DNA of 64,000 nucleotides from Leifsonia sp. ZF2019 (GCF_019924635.1 NZ_CP065037.1:3534001-3598000), one strand, 5' to 3'; positions 50,820 to 61,456 are shown, counted from the stretch's first letter. The notes: generated from the sequence alone by a model not told the origin. Translations and numbers: made by a program.

Positions 50820-51632
50820 TCACTCCGTCTCGATGAGCCGCAGCTCCGACTCCCATCCGAGGTCGCGCGCGAAATCGTGGAGACGTCGCGCGTTCTCGGA
50901 GGTGACCGTCGGCTTGCCGGACCGGTAGTAGGCCCGGATCGCTGCCGGGGCGACGAACCGACCGCCCAACGGGTCGGAGCGATCCGAACGCACCCGCCAC
51001 CACCGGTCCAGTGCTCGGTCCACGGCGATGTCTGCGGGTGCCTCGACGTCGAAGACGACGAGCCGGTCGTACCCGTAGGAGTCGAGCTCTTCGAGCAGCT
51101 CGGCAGTGTGGTCGACACTCGAGAGCGTGCCATGCACGATCACGTTCTCGCCGTCGGCGAAGCAGGCGCGGCGCATCGCGGCGGCCACCTCGGTCGACTC
51201 GGCGTGGACGAATCCGGACAGCTCTCGCAGCGACACCGGGAGGTCGTCCCCGAGCGTGCGGGCGGTCCACGCGTCGAGCAACCCGTCCGCGTCCGCGTGC
51301 GCGAGCAGGTCGTCCTTGAAGTCATCGGCGTCGATACTCCGGAAGGCGACCAGCTCGGCCTCCTCAGCCAACGCCGTGCTCTTGCCCGCGCCGGGAGGGC
51401 CGGCCGTCACAACGACCGCGAGCCGCCCTTCGGCCGGCGGAATCGGGCTGGCCGCCCGACTCTGCTCCACCAGGGACTCGTGGAGCCGGACGCGCGCAAC
51501 CTCGTAGAGCTCATCCGTCGCATACAGGGTGCGAGTGCTGGTGCCGGGCTTATCCGACCACGGGTCGTCCAGGCTCCAGCCGCGCAGCAGAGCGGACAGC
51601 TCCCTCGCGACGGAGTCGCGACTCGACGTCAC
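50820..51632 (-). CDS. Zeta-toxin-like kinase
   Basis: A 270-residue P-loop protein. Walker A GPPGAGKST (78-86), then a catalytic DADDFKDDLL (from 101) in the position of the zeta-toxin NDTFK motif, and a VFDVEAPADIAVDRAL strand. Zeta toxins phosphorylate UDP-activated amino sugars or nucleotides. I start at the GTG at 51632, which overlaps the preceding regulator stop by 4 nt; a longer frame would run through that regulator. Paired with a HTH protein rather than the classic epsilon antitoxin. Confidence 0.8.
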   Translation of the reverse strand: MTSSRDSVARELSALLRGWSLDDPWSDKPGTSTRTLYATDELYEVARVRLHESLVEQSRAASPIPPAEGRLAVVVTAGPPGAGKSTALAEEAELVAFRSIDADDFKDDLLAHADADGLLDAWTARTLGDDLPVSLRELSGFVHAESTEVAAAMRRACFADGENVIVHGTLSSVDHTAELLEELDSYGYDRLVVFDVEAPADIAVDRALDRWWRVRSDRSDPLGGRFVAPAAIRAYYRSGKPTVTSENARRLHDFARDLGWESELRLIETE

Positions 51633-52171
51633 CGCGCGTTCGCCCGTCGACGCGCGATCGCACGTCGCACGGCCTCGTACTCCTCGTCGCTCAGCAGACC
51701 GTCGTGGAGCGCCTCGGCGAGTTGCTTCGTCGTCCCCAGCGCGCCCGCCGCACCATCCGTCGCCGAACGCTTGCGCGGGGTGCTGCTCGAGAAGGTCATC
51801 CCCTTGAGGAGCTTCAGCATCTCGGTCGAGCTGATCTCGCCCGTCGAACGCTGGAGGATGATCTCGCGCGGAGTGACCTCGGTCGCGGGAACGACCTCCC
51901 GACGTTTGAGGCGTCGCGAGACCTCCGGCTGCGACAGCCCGGCGACGCGGGCGATGTCGCGTTGCGACAACCCCGCGTCGTGCATCGCGTAGATGCCGCG
52001 GCGGATGCGGCGCTCCGCCAGCTCGCGCTGCTCGCGCCCGGCGGCGATCTCCGCGATGGCCGCCACGGCGCGACGTCGCTGGGGAGCGCTCGTCAGCTTG
52101 GCGATCAAAGCTTCGAGCTGGCCGGACGGCTCCGGACGTTGCCGGCTGTTCTGAACGATGGCCACAGACAT
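51629..52171 (-). CDS. HTH-SHOCT regulator, probable antitoxin of the zeta-like kinase
   Basis: A 180-residue protein. A central helix-turn-helix (about 62-92: GIYAMHDAGLSQRDIARVAGLSQPEVSRRLKRREV), a middle linker and a C-terminal SHOCT-like helix hairpin (QLAEALHDGLLSDEEYEAVRRAIARR). No signal or membrane segment. Its GTGA overlap with the kinase and a palindromic operator upstream support an autoregulated toxin-antitoxin pair. Antitoxin activity is inferred from organisation only. Confidence 0.75.
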   Translation of the reverse strand: MSVAIVQNSRQRPEPSGQLEALIAKLTSAPQRRRAVAAIAEIAAGREQRELAERRIRRGIYAMHDAGLSQRDIARVAGLSQPEVSRRLKRREVVPATEVTPREIILQRSTGEISSTEMLKLLKGMTFSSSTPRKRSATDGAAGALGTTKQLAEALHDGLLSDEEYEAVRRAIARRRANAR

Positions 52172-52191
52172 TCACCTCCGACAGGACCGAA

Positions 52192-52208
52192 TGATACAAA
52201 TGGTATCA
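52192..52208 (-). promoter_or_regulatory. Palindromic operator of the HTH/zeta-like pair
   Basis: TGATAC-AAATG-GTATCA, perfect 6-bp arms, ending 21 nt upstream of the regulator ATG and unusually AT-rich for the region. A likely autoregulatory site for the HTH protein. Confidence 0.6.
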
Positions 52209-52233
52209 CCCGCACCTGACGACCTGCCCGCGC

Positions 52234-54333
52234 TCAGCGCTTCTTCTGGCTCTTCTCCTGCGCGGGCAGAGTCCCCGCCGCGCGCGCCTCGGCGAAGTAC
52301 GCCCGAGCCTCCGCCTGGCGCTCGCCCTCCGCGCCGCTGGCGATCTTCGCGCGCACCAGCTCGGGCCCGTAGCCGAAGGCGTCCACAAGGTCGACGGCGT
52401 GCGGGCGGATGCGGGCGAGCAAGCGGTCGATGTAGGCGGTGACGGCCTGCGCGCGCTGCGGCGAAAGCCGGCCGTGGATGAGGTACCAGGCCGCGTGCTT
52501 CTCGATCAGGCCGAAGCCGAAGAGGTCGCGCAGCCACGTGAGCACCTGCTTGGTGCCGGCGTCGGGGGCGTGGTCGAGCGCATCGGTGAACGCCTCCCAC
52601 TGCAGCAGCTCGCCGTGCGCCCGCGCGGCCTCGATCAGCTCGTTCTGCTGCGAGTTGAACAGTTCGGCGGCGGCCTTCTTGCCCAGCTTGGAGGCGGGGC
52701 GGAGGCGCCCGGCGATCTCGGCGATCATCGACTCGACCCGGTCGGTGAGGAGCTCGCGCTGCGTGGCCGACTCCTGCAGCCAGTTGACCGAGCGCGCGGT
52801 GGAGCCGAAGTCGCGGACGGTCTGGGCGACGCTGCGCAGTCCGCTGCCGTGGTAGGCCCGGCCGGCGGCCTGCGTGACGACGTAGCGGGCGAGAGCACCG
52901 GCGTCGGCCTTGGCGAACTTCTTGCTGTAGTCGGTGAGCAGGCGCTTGGCGACCAGCTGGAGCAGGACGTTGTTGTCGCCCTCGAAGGTGACCCAGATGT
53001 CGACGTCCTGGCGGAGGGAGGTGAGCCGGTTCTCGGTGAGGAAGCCGGCGCCACCACACGCCTCCCGCGCCTCCTGCAGCGTGTCGAGGGCGTGCCAGGT
53101 GCTCAGCGGTTTGAGCGCCGCCGCGATCGTCTCGAGGTCCTGGCGGTCCGCATCGCTGTCGGCCTTGCCGCTGAAGACGTCGTCGAACTTGTGCAGGAAC
53201 ACCTCGTGGGCGAAGCCCGCCGCGTAGGTGGTGGCGAGCAGCGGGAGCAGCCGGCGCTGGTGGCGCTGGTAGTCGAGCAGCACCTCCTCGTCGGTGTCGC
53301 TGCCGGCGGTGAACTGGCGCCGCTCGTTCGCGTAGGTGAGCGCGATCTTGAGGCCGATCTTCGACGCGATGGTCGCGGAGCCGTCGAGCGAGACGCGGCC
53401 CTGCACGAGCGTGCCCAGCATGGTGAAGAAGCGGCGCCCCGGGCTCTGGATGGACGACGTGTACGTGCCGTCCTCTGCGACGTCGCCGTACCGGTTCAGG
53501 AGGTCGGTGCGCGGGATGCGGACGCCGGTGAAGTGGAGGCGGCCGTTGTCGACCCCGTTCAGCCCACCCTTCTGTCCGTCGTCCTCCCCGCCGATGCCGG
53601 GCAGGAACGAGCCGTCGGCGTCGCGGATCGGGACGTAGAAGGCGTGGACGCCGTGGTTGACGCCCTGCGTGACGAGCTGCGCGAACACCACGGCGGCGGT
53701 CGCGTCGACGGCGGCGTTGCCGAGGTAGTCCTTCCAGGCCCCGCGGAACGGGGTGTCGAGCACGAACTCCTGCGACGCCGGGTCGTAGGTCGCGGTGGTC
53801 GCGATGCTGGCGACGTCGGAGCCGTGGCCGGTCTCCGTCATGGCGAACGCGCCGGGCACGTCGAGCGACATGATGCCGGGCAGGTACTTCTCGTGGTGCG
53901 GGGCGGTGCCCAGGTGGAGCACCGCGGCACCGAACAGCCCCCACTGCACGCCCGATTTGATCTGCAGCGACGGGTCGGCCGCCACGAGCTCCTCGAACGC
54001 GGCGATGTTGCCGCCGTGGTCGTCGCCTCCGCCGACCGACTTCGGGAACGCGCGGTGCACCTGGCCGTTCTCGACGAGCAGGCCGAGCTGCTCGAAGACG
54101 CGCTTGCGGTGCTCGGCGACCGGGAGTCCCTCGATCTTCTGCAGCTCGGGTCGGCCCGCCAGCTCGCGCGAGGCCAGGCGCACGTCGGCCCAGTCGCCCA
54201 GCAGCTGGCGGCCCAGCGCCTCGACGTCGACGCGCGGGGACGGACCGGCGGCGGCGGAAGACGCGGGCTCGGGGGCGGGTGCGGGTGCGGGTGCGGGTGC
54301 AGCGGCGGGGACGCGCTCGGCAGTGTCAACCAT
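52234..54333 (-). CDS. Acyl-CoA oxidase/dehydrogenase
   Basis: A 699-residue enzyme. After a Pro/Ala-rich N-terminus (PAPAPAPAPEP), the ACAD fold shows AFAMTETGHGSDVASIATTATYDP, SPGRRFFTMLGTLVQGRVSLDGSA and EACGGAGFLTENRLTSLRQDVDIWVTFEGDNNVLLQLVAKRLL, the ACOX signature with the catalytic Glu. The length and extra C-terminal helical domain fit peroxisomal-type acyl-CoA oxidases found in actinobacteria. It performs the first beta-oxidation step, FAD-dependent, giving H2O2. ATG at 54333. Confidence 0.93.
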   Translation of the reverse strand: MVDTAERVPAAAPAPAPAPAPEPASSAAAGPSPRVDVEALGRQLLGDWADVRLASRELAGRPELQKIEGLPVAEHRKRVFEQLGLLVENGQVHRAFPKSVGGGDDHGGNIAAFEELVAADPSLQIKSGVQWGLFGAAVLHLGTAPHHEKYLPGIMSLDVPGAFAMTETGHGSDVASIATTATYDPASQEFVLDTPFRGAWKDYLGNAAVDATAAVVFAQLVTQGVNHGVHAFYVPIRDADGSFLPGIGGEDDGQKGGLNGVDNGRLHFTGVRIPRTDLLNRYGDVAEDGTYTSSIQSPGRRFFTMLGTLVQGRVSLDGSATIASKIGLKIALTYANERRQFTAGSDTDEEVLLDYQRHQRRLLPLLATTYAAGFAHEVFLHKFDDVFSGKADSDADRQDLETIAAALKPLSTWHALDTLQEAREACGGAGFLTENRLTSLRQDVDIWVTFEGDNNVLLQLVAKRLLTDYSKKFAKADAGALARYVVTQAAGRAYHGSGLRSVAQTVRDFGSTARSVNWLQESATQRELLTDRVESMIAEIAGRLRPASKLGKKAAAELFNSQQNELIEAARAHGELLQWEAFTDALDHAPDAGTKQVLTWLRDLFGFGLIEKHAAWYLIHGRLSPQRAQAVTAYIDRLLARIRPHAVDLVDAFGYGPELVRAKIASGAEGERQAEARAYFAEARAAGTLPAQEKSQKKR

Positions 54334-54443
54334 GAGTTCCTCTTCGATTCTCTCGTGGGTCGCTGACACGCTACGTCCGCTCGCGCGGAAGCGGAAACGC
54401 GCGGTGCGCCGCCTACAAACGCCGGTCGCACGTCCCGCCGGGC

Positions 54444-54494
54444 GGTTGTGGGATCCTCCAAATCCGGGAGCCCCTGCTTGGAGGATCCACAACC
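54444..54494. terminator. Long hairpin terminator between the I36-like and ACOX genes
   Basis: GGATCCTCCAA (54451-54461) with TTGGAGGATCC (54478-54488), extended by GGTTGTG/CACAACC arms with one bulged G, an 18-bp stem overall. It lies just after the stop of the minus-strand I36-like gene. Confidence 0.8.
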
Positions 54495-54504
54495 TCCGCG
54501 CGGC

Positions 54505-55068
54505 TTACTTGATCGTCACCGAGTTGGCCAGGTCGTTCATCGCGCCGACGCTGGAGGCGTTGACCTGGTAGCCGAAGCTCGAGCCCGAGTACGCCGGACC
54601 GGACCAGATCTTGGTCGTGCAGCCCGCGAAGCTCTTGAACGAGCTGACGCGTCCCGCCCAGCCGACCGAGCTGAGCGGACCGAACTGGTAGACCGTGGAG
54701 CCGTTGCAGGCGCCGGAGTTCGTGATCTGGAAGACGGCGCCGCCGTAGCCGGCGTCGTCGAAGAGCTGGGTCTGGACATAGGTGGCGCGGGCGCCGGTGC
54801 CCGGGGCCGCGGGCGTCGCCGACGAGCGCTGTGCCCCCGGCCCGATCACCACGAGGTGCTGCTCGGCGAGCACGGCCGCGTTGAGGTCCTCGCCCGGGTC
54901 GACGCACACGAGCGAGGCCGTGCCGAGGTCGTAGGAGCACGACGCGAGCGGAGCCGCCGCGGCGTTCGCGGCCGCGGCGGGCGCCACGGCGAGTGCGAGC
55001 GCGGCCAGGCCGGCGAGCAGGAGGCGGGCTGAGCGGGCGGATCGGGTGGTTCGGGTGGTTCGGGTCAT
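54505..55068 (-). CDS. Secreted beta/gamma-crystallin or peptidase inhibitor I36-like protein
   Basis: A 187-residue secreted protein. Signal peptide (ARLLLAGLAALALAVAPAAAANA), then a Cys-containing region (CSYDLGTASLVCVDPGEDL) and a C-terminal domain with YGGAVFQI, AGRVSSFKSF and MNDLANSVTI, matching the two-Greek-key pattern of I36-type metalloprotease inhibitors and bacterial beta/gamma-crystallins. Role: extracellular, possibly inhibitory or calcium-binding. Divergent from an ECF sigma gene that may control it. Confidence 0.7.
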   Translation of the reverse strand: MTRTTRTTRSARSARLLLAGLAALALAVAPAAAANAAAAPLASCSYDLGTASLVCVDPGEDLNAAVLAEQHLVVIGPGAQRSSATPAAPGTGARATYVQTQLFDDAGYGGAVFQITNSGACNGSTVYQFGPLSSVGWAGRVSSFKSFAGCTTKIWSGPAYSGSSFGYQVNASSVGAMNDLANSVTIK

Positions 55069-55199
55069 CTCGGGTCCCCTTGAGTGTCATTGTGCCGGCG
55101 GGTTCCAGCACGTCTCGATTCTCTCGACGCCCCTTCCGACCTTCTTCGGTGCGCGCACCGATCCTGAGAGGATCGGCCCAGGAGGCACATTCCCTAGTC

Positions 55200-55808
55200 A
55201 TGAGCGATCTCGCCAACGAGACCGACGCCACGGGCGCGGCAGCGTCCGACGTGTCGGACGTCGCTCTGCTGGCGGAGCTCGCGGCAGGGAGCAAAGCCGC
55301 GTTCTCGCGCCTCTACGACCGCCACAGCCGCATCGTCTACGCGTACGCCGCCTCCCGTCTCACCACCCGCGACGACGTGGAGGAGATCAGTCAGGACGTC
55401 TTCGTCACTCTGTGGCGCAAGCGGTCCGCTCTGTCGATCGCCGGCGAGTCCGCGCTGCCGTGGCTGCTGGTGACCTGCCGCAACCTCATCCTGAACCGGC
55501 GACGGGCGAACCAGTCGGCCGCCCGCCGCCGCACCGACGCGCCCGTCGACGACACGCTTGCGGACACCGCTCCCGGGCCGGACGTGATGACCGAGCGCGC
55601 GCAGCTGCTCGCGCTCGTCGAGGCCGCCGCCGCGCGACTGCCCGAGCCGGATCGGACGATCTTCGAGCTCTGCATCCGGGGGTATGCGAGCTACGAGGAG
55701 GCCGCGGTGGCCGCCGGGATCAGCGCCGGTGCGGTGCGCAATCGACTCAGCCGGCTGCGCACGCGCCTCCGGTCCGAACTCCAGACACTCAGGGGGACCG
55801 ATGACTGA
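55200..55808 (+). CDS. ECF-type RNA polymerase sigma factor
   Basis: A 202-residue sigma-70 group 4 protein. Region 2: FSRLYDRHSRIVYAYAASRL...EEISQDVFVTLWRKRSAL; region 4: LPEPDRTIFELCIRGYASYEEAAVAAGISAGAVRNRLSRLRTRLRSEL. No region 3. ATG at 55200. The next gene overlaps it by 8 nt and encodes a membrane protein, a usual sigma/anti-sigma arrangement. Confidence 0.93.
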   Translation: MSDLANETDATGAAASDVSDVALLAELAAGSKAAFSRLYDRHSRIVYAYAASRLTTRDDVEEISQDVFVTLWRKRSALSIAGESALPWLLVTCRNLILNRRRANQSAARRRTDAPVDDTLADTAPGPDVMTERAQLLALVEAAAARLPEPDRTIFELCIRGYASYEEAAVAAGISAGAVRNRLSRLRTRLRSELQTLRGTDD

Positions 55809-56307
55809 CCGCAGTCTGCTCCCGGACGACACGCGATTCGAGGAGCTGAAGGACCGCCTCCTCGACACGATCGCGACGGACGATCGCCGCCGCACACGCC
55901 GCCATCGGCTCGCCGCGATCGGTATCGCCGGCGTGCTCGTCGCCGGCACGACCGCCGGCGGTATCGCCATCGCCCGGGCGAGCCAGGGCGAGATCAACGA
56001 CACCGTCGAGTGCTACGGGACCGCCGACCTCAACGGGCCGTCCTTCACCTCGGCGTGGCAGCCCGGCGACCTCGAGGCGACCACCCCCACCCCGCTGGAG
56101 CAGCGCATCGCGCTCGCGGAGGACCAGTGCGCGGCGGGGTGGCGTATCGGGTCTTTCCGCCCGCAGGGCAGTTCGAGCGACGCGGACGAGCCCGTCCCCG
56201 CCTTGAAGGCCTGCCAGCTGCCCGACGGTCGCCTGGCCGTCTTCCCCTCGGAGCGGGCGGTGGCGGACCTGTGCGCACGCTTGGGCCTCTCGCTCCCGAC
56301 GCCTTGA
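55801..56307 (+). CDS. Single-pass membrane protein, candidate anti-sigma partner
   Basis: A 168-residue protein with a cytoplasmic helical N-terminus (FEELKDRLLDTIATDDRRRTRRHR), one transmembrane helix (AAIGIAGVLVAGTTAGGIAIA) and an extracytoplasmic domain with four Cys. There is no HxxxCxxC zinc motif, so it is not a classical ZAS anti-sigma. The 8-nt overlap with the sigma gene and topology suggest it restrains the sigma factor at the membrane. Confidence 0.6.
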   Translation: MTDRSLLPDDTRFEELKDRLLDTIATDDRRRTRRHRLAAIGIAGVLVAGTTAGGIAIARASQGEINDTVECYGTADLNGPSFTSAWQPGDLEATTPTPLEQRIALAEDQCAAGWRIGSFRPQGSSSDADEPVPALKACQLPDGRLAVFPSERAVADLCARLGLSLPTP

Positions 56308-56330
56308 ACCCGGATCCCGCGAGGAAACCG

Positions 56331-56357
56331 TTGGCACTCTCATAGGGAGAGTGCTAA
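56331..56357 (+). promoter_or_regulatory. CIRCE (HrcA) operator over the hsp20 promoter
   Basis: TTGGCACTC-N9-GAGTGCTAA, one base from the consensus CIRCE. TTGGCA (56331-56336) can act as -35 and TAATCT (56355-56360) as -10 with 18-nt spacing, so HrcA binding would block the polymerase. Confidence 0.9.
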
Positions 56358-56419
56358 TCTGGTGCCGGGTCACGGGGACCCTCGTGACCCTTCGTTCGCA
56401 TCGCGAAAGGAGATTGATC

Positions 56420-56842
56420 ATGTCTGTCCCATTTGATGTCGTGAGCCAGTTCGACCGCATCGCGTCGAGCATCTTCGACACCGGCCGCTCGCCTCGCCTG
56501 ATGCCGGTCGACCTCTTCCGTGAGGGCGATCAGTACGTCCTGAGCGCCGACCTCCCGGGCATCGACCCCTCGTCGGTCGACCTCGACGTCGACGGCCAGC
56601 TCCTCACCATCCGGGCCGAACGCCTCGCCCCCGCCCGCGAGAACGTCAAGTGGCTCGCGCACGAGCGGCCGTTCGGCGCCTACATGCGGCAGTTCACCCT
56701 GGGCGACGGCGTCGACGTCGAGAGGATCACCGCCAACTACGAGCACGGCGTGCTCTCGGTCATCATCCCGATGGCCGAACGCGCGAAGCCGCGCAAGATC
56801 AGGGTCGGTACGGCCGACGAGCGCAAAGAAGTGGCGGCGTGA
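56420..56842 (+). CDS. Hsp20/alpha-crystallin small heat-shock protein
   Basis: A 140-residue small heat-shock protein. MPVDLFREGDQYVLSADLPGIDPSSVDLDVDGQLLTIRAER is the start of the alpha-crystallin domain; RITANYEHGVLSVIIPMAE is its end (GVL motif). ATP-independent holdase in the cytoplasm. ATG preceded by AAAGGAG. A CIRCE operator 63 nt upstream points to HrcA repression released by heat. Confidence 0.95.
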   Translation: MSVPFDVVSQFDRIASSIFDTGRSPRLMPVDLFREGDQYVLSADLPGIDPSSVDLDVDGQLLTIRAERLAPARENVKWLAHERPFGAYMRQFTLGDGVDVERITANYEHGVLSVIIPMAERAKPRKIRVGTADERKEVAA

Positions 56843-56888
56843 CTGACGTCGGTCCGCGCTGAAGACGGCACGACTCACCCGCTGACAG

Positions 56889-56936
56889 CGAAGGAGCCAT
56901 TCTCCGCACCGACAGGTGGGGAGAACGGCTCCTTCG
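56889..56936. terminator. Bidirectional hairpin terminator
   Basis: CGAAGGAGCC (56889-56898) pairs with GGCTCCTTCG (56927-56936), extended inward by ATTCTCC/GGAGAAC with one mismatch. It lies between the convergent hsp20 and beta-helix acyltransferase-like genes. Confidence 0.8.
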
Positions 56937-56963
56937 TTCGTCTGCGGCGACGCGGGGTGGCGG

Positions 56964-57407
56964 TCAGGCCGCGCGGCGCGCCTGACGCGGCACCGCGCGG
57001 AGCGCATCCCGCGCGTGGACGCCTTCCCGTCCGGCGAGGACCGTTCCCGGCTCCAGCTGGGCATCGCGCTCGATACGCGCACCGTTGCCGATCATGGCGT
57101 TCGCGCCGATCTTGGCGTTGCTGCCGATCTTCGCGTTGCTGCCGACCACACTGCCCGCGCCGATGTGGACATTCGCGCCCACGAACGTGCGGTCGCCGAC
57201 GGTGGCTCCACGGTCGACCCAGCTGCCCGCGCCGACATAGGCGTCGAGCCCGACCCGGGCCTCCGCCTCGACATAGGCGGTCGGCTCGATGTAGGCCGAC
57301 TCCGCGACACGCGCCGTCGGAGCGACCAGCCCCCGGCCGTTGGCGTGCCGCCGATACTTGATCACTGCGCCGGTCTCGTCCTCGAGCTCCTCGATCATCC
57401 GTGCCAT
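56964..57407 (-). CDS. Left-handed beta-helix (hexapeptide repeat) protein
   Basis: A 147-residue protein. After a short lead (MIEELEDETGAVIKYRRHANG) hexapeptide turns cover residues ~28-125: VAPTARVAESAYIEPTAYVEAEARVGLDAYVGAGSWVDRGATVGDRTFVGANVHIGAGSVVGSNAKIGSNAKIGANAMIGNGARI. No clear acetyl-CoA site insert and short length leave enzymatic activity open; it may be an acyltransferase or a structural helix. It has ordinary host codon use. ATG at 57407 after GAAGGAGGAG. Confidence 0.8.
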   Translation of the reverse strand: MARMIEELEDETGAVIKYRRHANGRGLVAPTARVAESAYIEPTAYVEAEARVGLDAYVGAGSWVDRGATVGDRTFVGANVHIGAGSVVGSNAKIGSNAKIGANAMIGNGARIERDAQLEPGTVLAGREGVHARDALRAVPRQARRAA

Positions 57408-57576
57408 CGTCTCCTCCTTCGAGATCGTCGCCTGTGCGGACAGTGTCCTGCCCGAACATCGGTACAACACTGGGAGGCGTCCGAAGATTCCCTGATCGCC
57501 CCAGCGAATCGCCACCGTACGCCCGACCGCGCGACGAGACCAGGGGATCAGGTGGGAGTCGGCAGGGAGTCGGGTG

Positions 57577-59559
<1,983 letters not shown>

Positions 59560-59653
59560 CCCTCGATCGTAACGACGACGCCTGACCGTCGACCCGGCGC
59601 ACGGAATCGGTGGATTCTCGCCGCTTTCCACAGCCCTCCGGTACGATCGCCGC

Positions 59654-60238
59654 ATGCGCCGGCTCGTCGTCACGGAGTTCCTGTCGCTCGACGGCGTCGT
59701 CGAGGCGCCGGGCGGCGAGCGCACGCACCCGCACTCCGGCTGGACCTTCCCGTTCGCGTCGGAGGATCTGCAGGCGACGAAGCTCCAGGAGGTGCGCGAA
59801 GCCGGTTCCCTGCTGCTGGGCCGCCGCACCTACGAGCAGTTCGCCGAGGCGTGGCCGCCGCGGGAGGGCGAGTTCGCCGACCGGATGAACGGCCTGCGCA
59901 AGGCCGTCGTGACCTCCCGCCCCGGTGCTCTCGCGTGGAACGCGGAGCGGCTCGACAGCGCGGCGTCCGGCAGCGTCCGCTCGGCGATCGCCGCGCTGAA
60001 GGAGGCCGACGGCGATGACGACGGTGCGATCCTGGTCGCCGGCAGCCCGACCCTCGTGCGCGCCCTGATCGTCTGGGGCCTCGTGGATGAGCTGCGCCTC
60101 CTCGTCTACCCCGTCCTGCTCGGCGGCGGGCAGCGCATCTTCCCGGACGACCGCACCAAGTGGACGTTCGAACTGGCCGGGCTCGACCGGTTCGACAGCG
60201 GCGCCGTCCTCCACGTCTACCGCTTGGCCGGGAGCTGA
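59654..60238 (+). CDS. Dihydrofolate reductase / RibD C-terminal-like protein
   Basis: A 194-residue protein: [20 protein letters not shown] start, [59 protein letters not shown]. RibD-C superfamily, NAD(P)H-dependent, substrate unknown, distant paralogue of the one at 1939. Its stop overlaps the EamA ATG by 1 nt (TGATG), so they are coupled. Confidence 0.88.
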   Translation: MRRLVVTEFLSLDGVVEAPGGERTHPHSGWTFPFASEDLQATKLQEVREAGSLLLGRRTYEQFAEAWPPREGEFADRMNGLRKAVVTSRPGALAWNAERLDSAASGSVRSAIAALKEADGDDDGAILVAGSPTLVRALIVWGLVDELRLLVYPVLLGGGQRIFPDDRTKWTFELAGLDRFDSGAVLHVYRLAGS

Positions 60239-61107
60239 TGCCGGCCGTCGCGCTCGGCCTCCTCAGCGCACTCGTCTACGGTTCGGCCGATTTCGTCGGC
60301 GGTGTCGCAGCACGGCGTATCGGGGCGCTCCGGGCGACCGCTGTCGGCGCTCTGAGCGGACTGGCGCTCCTGCTCCTGTCCCTCCCCCTGGTCGGCGGCG
60401 CCTGGACCCCTGCAGCGGTGGGATGGGGCGCTCTGTCGGGCATCGTCGGCTCGGTCGCCGTCTTCCTGCTGTACGCGTGCCTCGCGATCGGCCCGATGAG
60501 CATCCTGTCGCCGCTGACCGCGGTGGTGTCGGCGATCGTGCCGCTCACCTGGGGCCTGATCGGCGGCGACCGCTTCGCGCCTGTCGGCTATGTGGCGCTC
60601 GGCGTCGCCCTGATCGCCGTCGTGCTCGTCGGTTTCGTGCCCGAGCGCGGCGCCGTGCGGCCGAGCGGCAGAGCGCTGCTCATGGCGGTGGGCGCCGGGG
60701 TCTTCATCGGCACCTTCCTCATCCTGCTCGACCAGACGCCCGCCGACTCGGGGGTGGTCCCCCTCATCGCGAACCGCGCGGTGAACGGCGCGATCATGTG
60801 GACCGTGGTGGCCCTGGTCGTCGTGCGCGCTCGCACCCGGACGGCGGAGGCGCCGGGAGGTGCCGCATTCACGCGGCGCGGCACCGGCCTCGCCGCCGCG
60901 AGCGGGGCCCTCGACGCGTCGGCCAACGTCCTCATCCTGATCGGCCTGCGCGCCGGCGACCTCTCGACGATGTCGGTGCTCGTCGCCCTCTACCCGGCCG
61001 GCACCATCCTGCTCGCCGCGATCGTCCTCCGCGAGCGCATCGCCCCCGTCCAGTGGATCGGCCTCGCCCTCGCGGTCGCTGCGGCCGGCATGCTCGCCGC
61101 GGCGTAG
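60238..61107 (+). CDS. EamA/DMT-family transporter
   Basis: A 289-residue membrane protein with ten predicted helices in two EamA repeats: VALGLLSALVYGSADFVGGVAARRIGALRATAVGALSG and GTGLAAASGALDASANVLILIGLRAGDLSTMSVLVALYPAGTILLAAIVLRERI. Drug/metabolite transporter superfamily; the substrate cannot be inferred. ATG overlaps the upstream reductase stop. Confidence 0.9.
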   Translation: MPAVALGLLSALVYGSADFVGGVAARRIGALRATAVGALSGLALLLLSLPLVGGAWTPAAVGWGALSGIVGSVAVFLLYACLAIGPMSILSPLTAVVSAIVPLTWGLIGGDRFAPVGYVALGVALIAVVLVGFVPERGAVRPSGRALLMAVGAGVFIGTFLILLDQTPADSGVVPLIANRAVNGAIMWTVVALVVVRARTRTAEAPGGAAFTRRGTGLAAASGALDASANVLILIGLRAGDLSTMSVLVALYPAGTILLAAIVLRERIAPVQWIGLALAVAAAGMLAAA

Positions 61108-61121
61108 CGCGTCCCGACGCT

Positions 61122-61184
61122 CGCACATTCGGCACGAATCGCGGCTTAGGCTCCGGCATTCCCGCGATGTGTGCCGAATGTGCG
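61122..61184 (+). terminator. Palindromic element after the EamA gene
   Basis: Inverted repeat CGCACATTCGGCAC...GTGCCGAATGTGCG with an inner TCGCGG/CCGCGA pair and a 17-nt loop. It can end the EamA transcript. Its left arm recurs at 61457-61489. Confidence 0.65.
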
Positions 61185-61195
61185 GGGCTAAGGTC

Positions 61196-61456
61196 ATGAC
61201 GATGGACATGTTCACGAGCCGCGAGCACCGGTTCTCGCTCGGGACCGACGCCGACTCAGGGACGCCCTACGCCTCCCTCCCCGTGAGCAACGGCGTCGTC
61301 GACTACGAGGAGTACTACCGGCTGAGCCCGGAGCAGTACGCCCGATTCCTCGCCGATCACGGCGCCGCGCTGGCCTTCGTGGAGGACTGCCGCCGGCACG
61401 AACACGACGACCTCCTTCTGCAGCAGCCGGGCTGGAACCGCGGCACCCCGGTCTGA
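61196..61456 (+). CDS. Small conserved-looking hypothetical protein
   Basis: An 86-residue acidic protein (FTSREHRFSLGTDADSGTPYASLPVSNGVVDYEEYYRLSPEQYARFLADHGAALAFVEDCRRHEHDDLLLQQPGW) without signal or membrane segment. I do not recognise it. Start may be the ATG at 61196 or 61202/61208. Codon use is normal for the window, and the ordered YEEYYRLSPEQYARFL helix suggests a real gene. Flanked by copies of the palindromic repeat. Confidence 0.6.
   Translation: MTMDMFTSREHRFSLGTDADSGTPYASLPVSNGVVDYEEYYRLSPEQYARFLADHGAALAFVEDCRRHEHDDLLLQQPGWNRGTPV

Noticed and set aside
50820..52199. Single long 459-codon gene covering kinase and regulator region
   Set aside because: The upstream half of that frame is antisense-like in content and overlaps the well-supported HTH-SHOCT gene in another frame; the GTG at 51632 gives the coupled start.
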